A DNA stretch of 64,000 bases, taken from contig CM071599.1 in assembly GCA_036435485.1 (NCBI GenBank), positions 2,232,001-2,296,000 on the forward strand, written 5' to 3'. This stretch comes from Saposhnikovia divaricata (Eukaryota; Streptophyta; Magnoliopsida; Apiales; Apiaceae). The notes below the pieces were generated by a model that did not search any database, was not told where the DNA came from, and worked only from the letters and a program-made list of their open reading frames with translations. Each line of letters starts with the position of its first letter. Positions within the stretch are counted from its first letter, which is position 1. The translations under genes were made by a program, and so were the position numbers. Positions 21,764 through 33,909 of this stretch are shown one piece after another.

Positions 21764-22914
21764 CACCATAAAAGGCCTACGACAACATATTTAGCCTATG
21801 TTGCCCTCAAATATGTTGCCTTTGCCATATATTTTTGGCTAAGACAACATTATCATTTTTATGTTGCCTTAGGTAGCAAAAAATATGTTGCCATAGAATA
21901 AAAGTGTTGGCATGTTGCTATAGGTATGAAATTGTGTTGCCATTATTTTGCAATGAACAAAATTTTACATTTTCTACTAATTAAAATAAAAATTTTAACC
22001 TTTTTTCACATGAAAATTAATTTATTTGAATAAAAATCATCAAAAAATTTGTATAAGGGTTAAAACATTTTAAGATGAATAATTTTATCTTTATGTTCAT
22101 TAAATATTATTAAATAAAATTTTTAAAATGATTTTTTCTATATTATATATTTTAATATATTATTAATTAAAATAAAAGTAGTTTCATATGTTATTAACAA
22201 TATTTGAATTATATTACTTGAAATTATGTAAACGAATCATTTAGCAAACAAAAAATAAGAAATCGAATATTTATGAAAAACTATATTATTTTCCTAAATA
22301 AAAAAAATAAAAAAGTAAAAAAAGAATTTAGCAAAAGAAAAAAAAATGCAAGTTTGGCCTAAATATTGGTGAGCGGCAAAAATACCGCCCAACCAAATTT
22401 TAGACCTCGCGGTTCAGACCAAATATTGCTCTAAGTACACTTACCTCTTTCATTACACACACTCTCCGCTCTCGCTCTCGCTCTCCGGTCTCTCCTCTCT
22501 CCGCTCTCGCTCTCTGGTCTCTTCTCTCTCCGGTCACACACACTCCATACTCACACAGTTCCACACTCTCCTTTCTCTCTCTCCTCTCTCTCTTCTCTCT
22601 CCTCTCTCACATTCTCTGTTAATATTTACACATGCATCTGTCAATTGGGGTTTTAATCACTAATTGGGTTCTATTGGGGCTTCAATTCACTAATTTGGGG
22701 TTTTTTTTCGTTCTCAGGATTAATTTCGATCGGATGATTTTGGGGCTTTGCAATTAGGGTTTCGATTTGGGAGTTCGAGTATAAGGTATTTCCATCTCTT
22801 ATGTTTTCTTAGTATTTGGACTATGTTTTGTGGTACTTGTTTATGTTTTCATCCTCTGTTAATAGTTACACATGCATCTGTCAATTGGGGTTTTAATCAC
22901 TAATTGGGTTCCAA
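21764..22914. mobile_element. Left end of a second CACTA-like element (partial)
   Basis: It begins with a CACCATAAAAGGCC-like terminus, then has about 200 bp of alternating ATGTTGCC and its complement (21786-21955), the subterminal architecture of CACTA elements. AT-rich DNA follows, then a CT-rich leader with CTCTC runs (22440-22615) and a GGGTTTCGATTTGGG-type 5'-UTR that ends at a plausible donor (AAG before GTATTT near 22785). No transposase coding sequence remains; the element is cut at the CACTA transposon that starts at 22918. Confidence 0.5.
22614..22911 (+). repeat. Pair of direct 58-bp repeats, 240 bp apart
   Basis: The segment 22614-22671 (starting CTCTGTTAATA, ending AATTGGGTTC) is repeated at 22854-22911 with one difference in about 58 bases. 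The second copy ends exactly where satellite-like bases TTCCAATAA and then the CACTA transposon begin. Confidence 0.88.
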
Positions 22915-22917
22915 TAA

Positions 22918-23461
22918 TACTACAAGAAAAACTGAAACAGACAACACTTATCAGACAACGGTCGGCAGTAAAAGCATTGTTTGAAATTTTCACACAACGG
23001 TTTTTTTTTGCAAAATCTGTCTGTTGTCTGAAAGAACTTCCACAACGGTTTCTAAAACCATTGTCTATTAGAAAGAGTAAAGCAGAGGCTTTACACAACG
23101 GAATTATAAAACCGTTGTCTGAAGAAAGGTCAGACAAGTGTTTCATAAACCGTTGTTAAAAACAGACAAGTGTTTTTTTTTGTTACTTAAATGGATGTCA
23201 CACAACAGTTTGAATAAACACTTGTCTAATTCTAACAACGGTTTACAAAACCATTGTCTGAAGAAACTTCAGACAATGGTTTTGTAAACCGTTGTTAGAA
23301 TCAGACAAGTGTTTTACTTGTATGTGGACTATACTTAATTCACACAACCGTTTCTGCATACCGTTGTCCAATTTAAATCTTAGAGACAATGGTTTTTGGC
23401 TGTTAAATATGTTGCTGTCACACAATTGTTTAGCTTACATAAACCGTTGTCTGATAGTTAA
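22918..23461. repeat. Left subterminal repeats of the CACTA transposon
   Basis: Repeated ACAACGGTTT and AAACCATTGTCTG or AAACCGTTGT units are arranged as inverted pairs about 20-30 bp apart, many preceded by CAGACA. These are the presumed transposase-binding sites. The arrangement is mirrored at 34240-35124. Confidence 0.9.
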
Positions 23462-23642
23462 AAAAATTAAAAAAAAATAATATAAAGAAGTAAACCCCCT
23501 ACCAAAGTTTCAAAGGCAAAACCAATCAATACTGCATACATTAACACTAATTCACAAGAACATTCTGTAGTTTGCAATTTCAAAGGCAAAACCAAACAAC
23601 CATATAGCAGCCAACCATTCAAAGTACATAAATAAAATTACA

Positions 23643-26600
23643 TCAAGAAAGTAAAATTTGTTCATCAACATCTCGCATGTAACTATAGTCATCCTCCTCA
23701 AGCAAATCAACGTCCGGTAAATTAGGCACAAAACACTCATTCTCAAGTTGTACCTCTACGGATCCCTCATCTTCTTCATCATTAACTTCATAGTAGTTCT
23801 TCTCGGGTAATTTTAACACCACGGACCATAATTTCTCAAGGGGATCGTCTATGTAACATACTTGCTTGACATGTTTAGCTAACACAAATGGATCGTTTAA
23901 AAACCCCAACCTATTCAAATTAACCAATACATACCCCAAGTCATCTACCTTAGTCCCTCTGTTCAAATCTACCCACTTGCACCGAAAAATAGGGATCCTA
24001 AAGTTTTCATAATCCAGCTCCCATATACTTGTTATAACTCCATAAAATAGTTGTGAAGCATGCTCAATATTTTTATCATTACCCTCCACAATCATTGTAT
24101 CGGCTTGTACACAGACGCCGCTACATTGAACTTGACGCGTGTCATCCCGATCCTTAGTACTGAACGTAACCCCGTTCACTTTGTAGCCACTGAATGTGGG
24201 GACATCCTTGTTAGGCCCATCTGCAATCCATCTTAGCTCATCCGGTACCTCTTCTCCAGCATTTAAATCCAAATCAATCTGCCAAAAAATTGTTGATTCA
24301 TGTCAACTATTTTTATCAGAAAAATGCATTAATTTTTAACAAAAATGCACATAATACCTTCTCTTTGAACCAATTTGGGAATGTGTCATTTTGCATGTTT
24401 TTTAGCCATATTGCATCATTTTCATGTTCCGGAAATTTGGACATCAAGAATGACATGTGTTCGCTGCAGAAAATTATTAATGTCAAAAAGGTGCAGAAAA
24501 TGAAAGACATAATGAATAAACAATTCTTGACTTACTCAAAAAATGGCATAACTGTAGTAGTATTTTGTAGGACGCATAAGTGTGCTGCGTGCAAATCAGT
24601 GTTGCTCGGGGTGATGATGGTTGCACCAGATAATGGCCTGGAAGTGGTGTCTTGCATATGCCCACCATTTTTGGGCACCCCAATAGTCCTTTCTTCATGA
24701 TCAACCAAACACTCAACTGCCTCCTCTGCGATATATGCCTCTGCAATGCAGCCTTCCGCACGAGCCCGATTTCTTATATATCCCTTGAATGTCTTCATAT
24801 ATCTCTCAAACGGGTACATCCACCTAAGAAAAATTGGTCCGCAAAGCTCCACTTCTCTTACAAGATGAACCGATAGATGAAACATTACATCAAACAACGA
24901 AGGAGGGAAGTATTTTTCTAGGTGACACAAAGTTTCTACTAATTGTGATTGCATTTTCTCCAACTTATCGACCTCTATAACTTTACTGCATATTGCTTTG
25001 AAAAAGAGACAAAACCGAATGACAGTGTTCCTTACCTTTTTTTCCAGTGAGGACCGAATTGCAATCGGGAGCAAGTGATGCAAAATCATATGACAATCGT
25101 GAGATTTCATTCCAGTAAGTCGGAGAGTTTCCATTGATACAAGACTCCTAATGTTAGAACAAAAACCATCAGGCAGCTTCATTCCAAGAAAGGAGGAGCA
25201 AACAAATTTTTTTTCAACATGAGTTAAGTTCCAAGACGCTAATGGTAACTTCTCCTTTTTCCCCGGTTTTTTTGGCCTTAGCTCTGTTCTGATTCCCATT
25301 TCAGCCATGTCAAGACGGACAGCTTCCTTATCTTTTGTCTTCTTTGGGATATTAAGCAATGTACCAAGTAAAGCTTCACATATGTTTTTCTCTATGTGCA
25401 TCACATCAAGAACATGTCTAACAGGCAAAAACATCCAATACTCAAGATCGAAAAATATAGATACCTTCTTCCAAATAGGTCTGTCATCGCCCTTTTTAAA
25501 TCGAGGCTGCTGTTGTGTCTTACCAAACACATGGCCCTTTAAATGTTGTGTTCTTTTAAGCACCTCCTCTCCGGTTAATGGAACTGGGGCTGTTTCATTT
25601 TCCACGGTGTTATCAAAATCCTTTTTATGCCGGCGATATGGATGAAAAGGTGGAAGCCACCTCCGATGCCTCATGACCACACACTTACGGTAATTTTTCA
25701 ACCTTGTAGCTTTTGTATTATCAACACAAACTGGACACCCATTATACCCTTTGACAATGTTACCCGACAAGTTACTATAGGCTGGATAATCACTAATTGT
25801 CCACAACAAAATACCTCTAAGCAAAAAGTACTCCTTTTTATATGCATCATAAACTTGTTTCCCTACCCATAGCTTTTGTAGATCTTCGATAAGCGGTTGA
25901 AGAAACACATCAATATCATTACCAGGTTCCTTTGGCCCCGATATCAATAAACAGAGCATAATATACTTTCTTTTCATACAAAGCCACGGTGGAAGATTGT
26001 ATATTGTCATCAAAACTGGCCAACAAGAGTAATCTATATTTGTGCTGTGAAAAGGATTAAATCCATCCGAGGATAACGCTAACCTTAGGTTTCTTGAATC
26101 TGAAGAAAATTCTGGCCACTTTGCATCAACTTCTTTCCATGTTTTTGAATCTGCTGGATGCCTTAATTTATCATCCTTGATTCTTTCTGTGTCATGCCAA
26201 GTCAAGTCCTTGGCTGTTTGAGGCGAACTGAATAAAGTCCTCAAGCGTGGTATCAATGGAAAATACCACAAGACCTTCGCGGGAACACCTTGTAATTCAT
26301 CTCCTTTTTTGTTCAACTTCCACCTAGAGGCTTTACAAATACGGCAACTTGTCTCATCTTCATCCCTCTCGCCACGGTATAATAGACAATCATTCGGACA
26401 CACGTGAATTTTCTCATACTCCATCCCTAAAACACACAAGCTTTTCTTCGCTTCACTGAATGATGAAGGAAAAGTGTTTCCTTTCGGGAGCATGGACCCA
26501 ACCAAGAGTAGCATTTCAGAGAAGCCATAATCGGATATTTGATGTTTTGATTTCAGATTGTAAAATTTCAATAAAGCCTTCATCTTGGTAAATTCTTCGC

Positions 26601-26994
26601 ATCCCGGATATAGGGGTTCATGTTCATATTGAACATGGTTAAATAAATCCGAGGAATCTAGGGAAGCATCATCTTCACTATCTGCATTCTCTGTATCCAT
26701 CGGAATTTGATCCACTATTTCTGAACTGTTGGTCTTTTCAGCGGTGACCGGACTTTCTTCTGCATTCATTTCTCCATGCCAAATCCAACATGTGTAGGTC
26801 CGATCGATACCATGTTGGAAAAGATGATTTTTGACAACTCGAGCTGACCACGATTTACTGTGTGCACATCTCATACACGGACAACTAATTTTGTTTTCAT
26901 CATATCCGTTCTCAAATGCAAACAACAGTAATTCATCAACTCCATCCGCAAACTTTCTTGTTCTTCTATCAGCCTTTACCCACGATCGATTCAT
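23643..26994 (-). CDS. CACTA TNP2-type transposase (three exons)
   Basis: Exons on the minus strand are 26994-24536, 24463-24358 and 24278-23643, joined by GTAAGT/CTGCAG and GTATTA/TGGCAG sites that keep the frame. The N-terminus (1 to about 75) is the transposase-associated domain with a Cys pair (CPCMRCAHS). The Tnp2 transposase core spans roughly residues 130-480 (FSEMLLLVGSMLPKGN, DYPAYSNLSG near 400, GCPVCV) and continues to FLPVRHVLDVMHIEKN near 520. The DUF4218 region covers about 600-730 (LTGMKSHDCHMILHHLLP, YPFERYMKTFKGYIRNRARA). Exon 2 gives FPNWFKEK, and exon 3 holds the DUF4216 domain (TFSGYKVNGVTFSTKDRD, KWVDLNRGTKVDDLGYVLVN). No stop or frameshift was found. It cuts and joins the element's ends in the nucleus. 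Confidence 0.9.
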
Positions 26995-28014
26995 CCTTTA
27001 AGTAAAATAACATTAAGTGTTTGAAAATTTGAAAATCCTATGCTAAGTCTTGACCACCAGCAACTGCACTTTAGTTAAAGTACCAACAATAAAATAAAAT
27101 CAGCCATGAATTCAAAAAAAAGAAAAAAAAAAGAAAAGGACTTTTCACAAATCACAGAGAATTAGTTGTATGTCACAAAGATAAAAGGATGAAAGCACAT
27201 ATATTGTAAATGGGTCATAGCCTATTTACCCAGTTACACCAAAAGAGAGGAGCTTTATATACTGATCCAGTTATTTTTTACAAGTAACAAGAGAAGAATT
27301 AAACATTTTAATATGACATTTTACAACCTATAGGTACAAAAATATACATATATGTAAGAGACAAATCTTACCATTGATCCACTTAGACTGGAATTAACAT
27401 CAGATGAGGAAGAACAGAATAGAAGAAGAAAGTGGTGTGTAGATTAGGAATTCTACAAATTCTAGACTTAAAGTACACAAGTTCTGCATAAACAAATTCT
27501 GGACACCTTTCACTCAAAAATTAAACAAACAATTTTATCATTACAACTGCATAAACAACTGCATCATTACACAAAGGCATCAATAAACAAATGCTAAAGT
27601 TCATGCAATTTTATCAATTTGTTTAAACAAAATAAAACAATAACACAAGTTATGAACCCTAATTCTTAAATCCCTAATTCGAAGGCAATGAAGCTTAATT
27701 CGAGACAGGGGGATGTGGTACCTGAAGATGTGGTGAAGATGTGGTACCTGAAGATGTAGGGGAAGAATTTAGGGGCGGGAGTGAAATTTAGGGGAAGAAT
27801 TTGGGGGGCGGGAGTGAAATTTTGGGAGAGACGAAGTGGAGGCGGGGAGTTATGAAATTTAGGGGGGGACAATTATTTTGGAGGAGTCAATGAGGGGGGA
27901 CAAAGATTCGGACAATTATTATAAAAAATTTTATAAAAAAATTGGGTGAAAAGTAATTTGTAAAAAATCAAAATTGTTTAGAAAACGAAAAAGTGTTAGT
28001 GATCGAAGTTTGAG
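26995..28014 (-). promoter_or_regulatory. Upstream/5'-UTR region of the TNP2 gene
   Basis: No coding sequence. A strong donor (G before GTAAGA on the minus strand, at 27372/27371) suggests a 5'-UTR intron between about 27371 and 27000, although the acceptor next to the ATG is weak. On the minus strand 27700-27870 has pyrimidine-rich leader sequence with two short tandem duplications (CATCTTCAGGTACCACATC and AATTCTTCCCCTAAATTTC types). The rest is AT-rich. No clear TATA box was identified. Confidence 0.4.
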
Positions 28015-28503
28015 TTAGGATTTTTACCATACAGATGTCAAGATCTATCCTTTATAATGTCATTGCCAAAATTTCAAAAAATAAAAAAATTATAACGGTC
28101 AACTAGTAGTTTGACTCAAACCCCTAAACTGGGTTTTGTCTGGGTTTAGTGTTTCGATTTTTTAAAAATTATTTCTCGATGACCTAACCAAACGGAGGTC
28201 AAGATTCATCATTTATAATGTTATTGTCAAAATTTAAAAAAATAAAAAAATTATTTGATTTGATAATTTAACGGTCAACTAGTAGTTTGACTCGAACCCC
28301 TAAACTAGGTTTCGTCCGGGTTTAGTGTTTCGATTTTTTAAAAATTATTTCTTGACGACCCAACCAAACAGAGGTCAAGATCCATCATTTCTAATGTTAT
28401 TGCCAAAATTTGAAATTTTTTTTATTTGCTTTGATAATTTAACGGTCAACTAGTAGTTTGACTCGAACCCCTAAACAGGGTTTCGTCCAGGTTTCGTGTT
28501 TCG
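28015..28503. repeat. About 175-bp tandem repeat, nearly three copies, inside the CACTA
   Basis: The phrase ACGGTCAACTAGTAGTTTGA starts at 28095, 28271 and 28442, giving spacings of 176 and 171 bp. Each unit also holds a GAGGTCAAGAT-like segment, an A-rich stretch and CCCCTAAAC. Copies differ by scattered substitutions. The array lies midway between the two divergent genes. Confidence 0.88.
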
Positions 28504-28665
28504 ATACCTCTTTAACAGTTTTTCTGAGTTAGATACTTCGATTCCTTTGTGAAAATGTTGACGCCTAGTGCAACTGGTCTGGTTCACAGACGACTAACAT
28601 TCACTCGTGGTCTTCGTATCATGTCTTTAAGAATACTGCCAAGAATTGTGCAACCATAAAAACTT
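28504..28665. repeat. 162-bp fragment of SIRE LTR captured within the CACTA
   Basis: It aligns without gaps to 21026-21187 in the SIRE-like LTR with four mismatches (158 of 162 identical by direct reading). Flanking bases on both sides are unrelated. It carries no LTR termini or target duplication, so it is not a solo LTR insertion; a repair or template-switch origin is more likely. Confidence 0.88.
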
Positions 28666-29399
28666 AAAAACAGTTGTGTGACTTTTTTTTTTTGAATTTG
28701 TCGTTCGTGACAAACTTTAATTGTGAACTTTGTTTGAATAATAAAGTTTATGTTTAATTGACACACTTAATTATAGGATAATATTCTTAATTAAGCCGGA
28801 TATCATACTTTGTAGTTCTTTTATCATATTAAGACTTTCGTATTATCCTCGTTATTATACTTAACAACATATAAAATGTACATATTTTTCTTTGTCGGAC
28901 CAAGGACACCACACAATTTACTAAACATACAAGTCGGGAATGGCGTACAGTCTCGCTTATACATGACTTACATAATTTCGTGTGTAAACTAAAATAACCC
29001 CTAAGTCGTAACCCCTAAATCATAACCCCTAAACCACAAAACCCTAAGCACAATCTCTTATTATAAGTATTATTTTATAAAATTTTCAATCAATAACATG
29101 TTCGGTATCTTCAAAGAAGTGTAAAAAATAAGTTAGGCAAAGGTATTAACAAAATTTTTATAAAAAAAACCCACAACGGTTTTTTTAAGAATAAACCTTT
29201 GTTGTAATTTACTTCAAATACTTCAAATCTTATGATAATCTGTATCTATCAATTTTTTTAATATTATCTTATTTAATATTAATCATATTTAAAATCATAA
29301 CTTTTATACCAAAATTGATAAAAATTAAAAAAATTACTTTTAATCAAATTTTTACGACCGTTAGATGAAAAGAGATCTAAATCCAACCGTTAATTCACT
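28666..29399. other. AT-rich central spacer of the CACTA
   Basis: No gene is visible. It contains a short run of degenerate telomere-complement sequence at about 28997-29045 (CCCCTAAG, CCCCTAAAT, CCCCTAAAC, CCCTAAGC) and one isolated internal copy of the ACAACGGTTT motif at 29173. Confidence 0.5.
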
Positions 29400-29554
29400 C
29401 CCGGGTTCGGATAGATCTCGGTCACTCCCTCATTTCCCAAAACACAATTCACTTTCTTCCCCCCCAAATTTCCCCCCAATTCACTCTCGTCTCCATCGCC
29501 GGTGATTTCGATTCTCCGACTCCGTCTACGTCTCCGTCTCCGTCTCCATCATCG

Positions 29555-30278
29555 GTACACACCTCTCTCTCACTCTCTCTCTCTCTCACTCTCTCTCTCA
29601 CTATTTCTCCCACTCTCTCTCTCACTATCTCTCTTGCTCTCTCTATTGCCCTCTCCCTCACCCCCTCTCTCTCTATTGCCCTCTCTCTGACCCCTCTCTC
29701 TCTATTGCCCTCTCTCTGACCCCTCTCTCTCTCCTGCTCTCTCTCTTTCATGTCTCTCTCTCTATTGCTCTCTCTCTCTCTCTGTCTCTCTCTCACTCTC
29801 TCTCTTGCTCTCTCTCTCTCTCTATTGCCCCCTCTCTCTCACCCCCTCTCTCTCTCTGTCTCTCTCTCACCCCTCTCTCTTTTACTCTGCATGCACTTGG
29901 TTTATTGTTTATGAATGATTTTTGTGCATTACGGTTTTTGTGCTGTTTTGTTTGGTTTATTCTTGTGCTTTGTGAAGTAATATATATATTGTGTTGTTTC
30001 GTTTGGCTTAATATTTTGTGAAGTAATTTTAATTTAGCTACATTAGGGCTGAAATGTGTGTAATATTTTGTGTTTTGACCTTTAATTCAAGAAACAGGGA
30101 CATTGGGTGCTAATTCCTAAATTTAATTATATGCTCAAATCTCAGTTAATGATCTAATTCCTAAATTTGGACTGTTTGGTTTCTTACATCTCACATATGT
30201 GTGATCTGTGGCATCCTTAATACTAGTAGTAACCTTATCTTGTTTGCTATATCCTAATATTATTTATGTGGTGTGTAG
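29555..30278 (+). other. Probable 5'-UTR intron with a 330-bp CT microsatellite
   Basis: A donor-like CATCATCG before GTACAC (29555) and an acceptor TGTGTAG (30278), seven bases before the ATG at 30285, bracket a probable leader intron. Positions 29555-29885 are almost pure CTCTCT with interspersed CTATTGCCC and CACCCC units. The upstream leader exon (about 29400-29554) has a CCGTCTCCGTCTC run. Long ORFs in this tract on either strand are artefacts of the repeat. Confidence 0.5.
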
Positions 30279-30284
30279 ATTAAT

Positions 30285-33200
30285 ATGGCGCCTTTGAAGA
30301 AGACACGATCTGCTCCAAATAAAACCGCGTCTTGCCTTATGAAGGCTTTAAAGAGGAATAGTAGCCTGGACACTGGTGCGGTAAATAAGGAGGTAAAGAA
30401 GAAGGCTACTTCTACTACGTCCTCTCCTGAATCGGTAAAGAATAAGGCTATTTCTACAACTCTGCAACAGCAACTGTCCAAGACGAAGAATAGGAAACGA
30501 AAGGCAGAACATGTGCCTACCAAAACCCTGGGACTTAGGCTTTTAAAACGGGGTGCTGTTACAATGCATAGGATTGTTAGGCGGAAGATGTTGGGCATCA
30601 AGTACACGGTGAATTTTAATGCAAAAGGGGAGCCGTACGGCAAGGCAGCCACAGAGATGCAGTCTTATATCGGGGTTCTTGCGAGATCTAAGGCCCCGAT
30701 TTGGTATGATTCTTGGAAAAAAGTTCCGGCTGAAAGAAAAAAAAAGATTTGGGATTGTGTTTAGGTAAAATCAATACCATCTCACTGTTTGTATTTTTTA
30801 TTCTTGAATCTTGACTAATTGATTTATGTTTGTACCAGATGGCATTTGATGTACCATCAACAGCGAGGAAGGTGGTGCTTAATTCTGCGTGCCGAAAATG
30901 GAGGGAGTTTAAGAGCCGTTTATCTACCCATTATGTCCTGGCATATCGTGATCAGCCCGAGTTGCTAGAAAGTCCTCCAGCTGACTACTCATTCATTGAG
31001 AAGCCGCACTGGGACATGTTTGTTGCCAACCGTTTATCTAATGAGTTCCTTGTAAGATTTTCAATTTGTTTAGCGTGATTACATAAAACCAAATATATTT
31101 AGTGGTACATCTTTGTTGATAACTTCTTTTGTGTTTTTATGAAGGAGGTACATGCCGAGTAGAAAAGGCGAAGGGGTATGTATAAGTACGATCACTACTT
31201 GTCTCGGAAGGGTTATGCCAACCTGGAACAGGAGTTGGTTAGTGATCTTTATACATTATATTATTTTTCCCATGACATGTTTGATTATGTTTTGATATTT
31301 AATTCCCTTGTCTGTTCATACATGTAGTCTGGTGGTGATCCTGAATTTGAAATAGATCGATCCGATACTTGGGTTCTTGCCCGGAAGGATAGAGACGGGA
31401 ATTTCAAGTCAAATGATGTTGCTACTATTGCTGCGAATATTGTATGTTATTCATTTCTATTGTGGTTCAATTTCCTTGTGAGCATAATATATGCATTGTT
31501 AGTTAACTTAATATATGTTTTATTCATTTTTTAGGCTGAGATGAAGAAGAGAGTCAGTGCCGGGGAAGTGACACTGGAAGGCACTGAGGATGTCTTGACC
31601 AAGGTGCTCGGTAACCCTGAGCACCGAGGACGAGTACGTGGCCAGGGATGCCATGTTAAGCAGTCTGTGTATTTTGATCTTCCAAAACAGAAAAGGAAAG
31701 GCAAGTCGATTGAGGAAAAGATCCAAGAGGGAATTCAGAAGTACATGGCAGAGGAAAAAGACAAGATTATTAAAGAGCGCGATGCATTTTGGGCTGCAGA
31801 AATGGAGAAGATGAATGCCGCTTTACATGCAAAAAATGTTGTGTTTGATGGGAGCCCGAATTTTGGATCACAACAGGCAAGTTGTTCCAAGGGGGGGCAA
31901 GTTAATGATTTGGATATTGAAGGTGTGAAGAAGAAACTTGAACTCGTGGGTGATCAAGTTACTGCTGATAAAAAGAAAGATGTTGGTGAGGAGAAAGTCA
32001 TTGATGAGGTTCATGATGTGGTGGAAGAGCTGAATAAGCTGGAAGAGATCAAGATTGATTTGGAAGATAAGATTGATGTTCAAGAAAATGTCCATGATGA
32101 AGAGGAGTTTGATGGGGGGAAAAATGTTGAGGCTGTTGAAGTTGTTGACAATGATGAGGGTGATTATCATTGGGAGTTGACAGTAGCTGGCTCGAGCAAT
32201 GTCGTTGCTTATGCAACAGTTGATATGGAAAGCGATGTTGTTCATGGCAAGCCACTTGGAAAGAAGAATGCACGAGTCTCGATTACTCGTGTAATGAATG
32301 GAGATGCACCGATTCCTTATCCAATCAATGATGAAATCTTGACTGTGCAACAAGCTGTCGGAACGTACATTGCATGGCCGAAAAGCAATATTTTGAAAGT
32401 GAAGACAAATACTGCTCCAGTGAAAGGAAATCTTAAGGTTAACTACTTAACTTGAATATAATCTGAAGGTTAAATATTAGAAGTCTTTAGAAGTAAAGAC
32501 TAAGTACTTACTTTCAGTTTACATTCCGTTGGATATTCTGTTCTTTCATTCTAGTATGCATAATTGCATTCCTAATTTTTTTCAGGGAGGGAAGAAACTT
32601 ACTGAAAAGAAGTTTAAAAAGGTGGCTGAATGTGTCTCAAAACCAGAGTTGGTCGCTAAGATGGGTCCTGAATTCCACCAGTCACTAAAGCGTTTGTGGC
32701 TCTGGGCAAGTGACACATTAAAGGATGGTCGTACGTTGGCTTTTAAATTACATGAAGGTGCTTTTGGATCAGGTAAGAAGAATGTTATGTTCTTATCCGA
32801 CGTGCATGCTCTGTGCTTTGGAGGAGAAATATCAGGATCAACCATTTGCTATTTCATCAAGTAAGTATTATTAAGTTCTGTTAAAATTTTCAATAATTAG
32901 GATCTTACCTTATACTTGCGAATTTATCCAGTTTTCTGACTTGTAAACTCAAATATTAATTTTTGGAAAAATAGACAACTTCAAAGTTATATCGTAAAAG
33001 GGCCTAATTCTTTACTTTTTTATGTACAGTTTACTGCATATTTATTTGAGGAAGCACAAGATGACCGACATGATATCGTTTGTTGATCCTGCTGTCACTG
33101 GCTCTAAAAATTGTGGTACAGCAGGGGAGAGGTCGCATAATCTTGCTGAACGGTTCAAGACTGCCAAACCAGGCCAGCTCTTTCTTTTGCCATATAATAA

Positions 33201-33909
33201 TATGTGAGTAATTGTATTTCTAATTTAATTTTCACCGTCTATGTTATTAATATCAAAATGGTCATTGTAGGAACCATTGGGCGCTCACCGCTGTTAATCC
33301 CGAGTCACAATTAGTCTACCACATGGACCCATTGAAGCGTCGAATTGCAGGCGAAGAATGGACAGAAGTGGTTGACAAGTGAGTGTGATAGTATTATTTC
33401 TGTTCTTTATATTAATGAGAAATGTCGTAATGCGAATTTATATTTTTTTTGTAGTGCCATTAATCTTTACAAGGATGCTGGGAAGAAGATTGCGAAGAAG
33501 AAGATCATATGGGAGAATCTTGCGGTATAATTATTTCTTGGCCGCCCGTTATTCTTATATTAGTTTCTCGGATATATGTATGGATATATATCTGTAATTG
33601 TTGCTTCATATATGAGTTAATATTTATATAAATATTTTTCAGGGTGTTCCTCCCCAATCCGGGACCAAGGACTGTGGTCTGTTTATCATGCGATATATGA
33701 AGGAAATATGTCTTGATAAGGAGCTCAAATTTGTTTCAGAGGTATAAAATTTTTAATTTTGTGTTCTTCTTTTCTATGTTGAAATCTGGTGATAATATAT
33801 TTTAATCTTTCAGTGGCTACGGAGGGGCAGCTTATCCTATGGAGTCGATGATCTCAATGAAATCAGGATCGAGTGGGCGAAGTACTTCATGAAGCACGAG
33901 ATTTCTTAG
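30285..33909 (+). pseudogene. CACTA TNPA-like protein with C-terminal Ulp1 (C48) protease, 11 exons
   Basis: Exons: 30285-30764, 30839-31051, 31145-31237, 31328-31441, 31535-32437, 32586-32860, 33030-33203, 33271-33378, 33455-33524, 33643-33741, 33814-33909. The introns are GT-AG and the frame is kept. The N-terminal half has the plant Ptta/En/Spm transposase domain (WYDSWKKVPAERKKKIW, KWREFKSRLS, SRKGYANLE, DVLTKVLGNPEHRGRVRGQG). A charged coiled-coil linker follows. The C-terminal part is a Ulp1-type cysteine protease with His in NHWALT, Asp in YHMDPLKRR, Gln in PPQSGT and Cys in KDCGLFIM, so the whole catalytic set is present. TAG codons at 30762-30764 and 31160-31162 interrupt the first half; both could be removed by nearby alternative splice sites. 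Proteases of this fold cleave SUMO or similar tags. Confidence 0.85.

Noticed and set aside
27666..27872. 68-codon Pro-rich ORF upstream of TNP2
   Set aside because: Made of short tandem duplications in a pyrimidine-rich leader; no continuity with the transposase frame.
29449..29796. Arg/Glu-rich ORF on the minus strand and Ser/Leu-rich ORF on the plus strand
   Set aside because: Both are translations of the CT microsatellite; composition alone explains the absence of stops.
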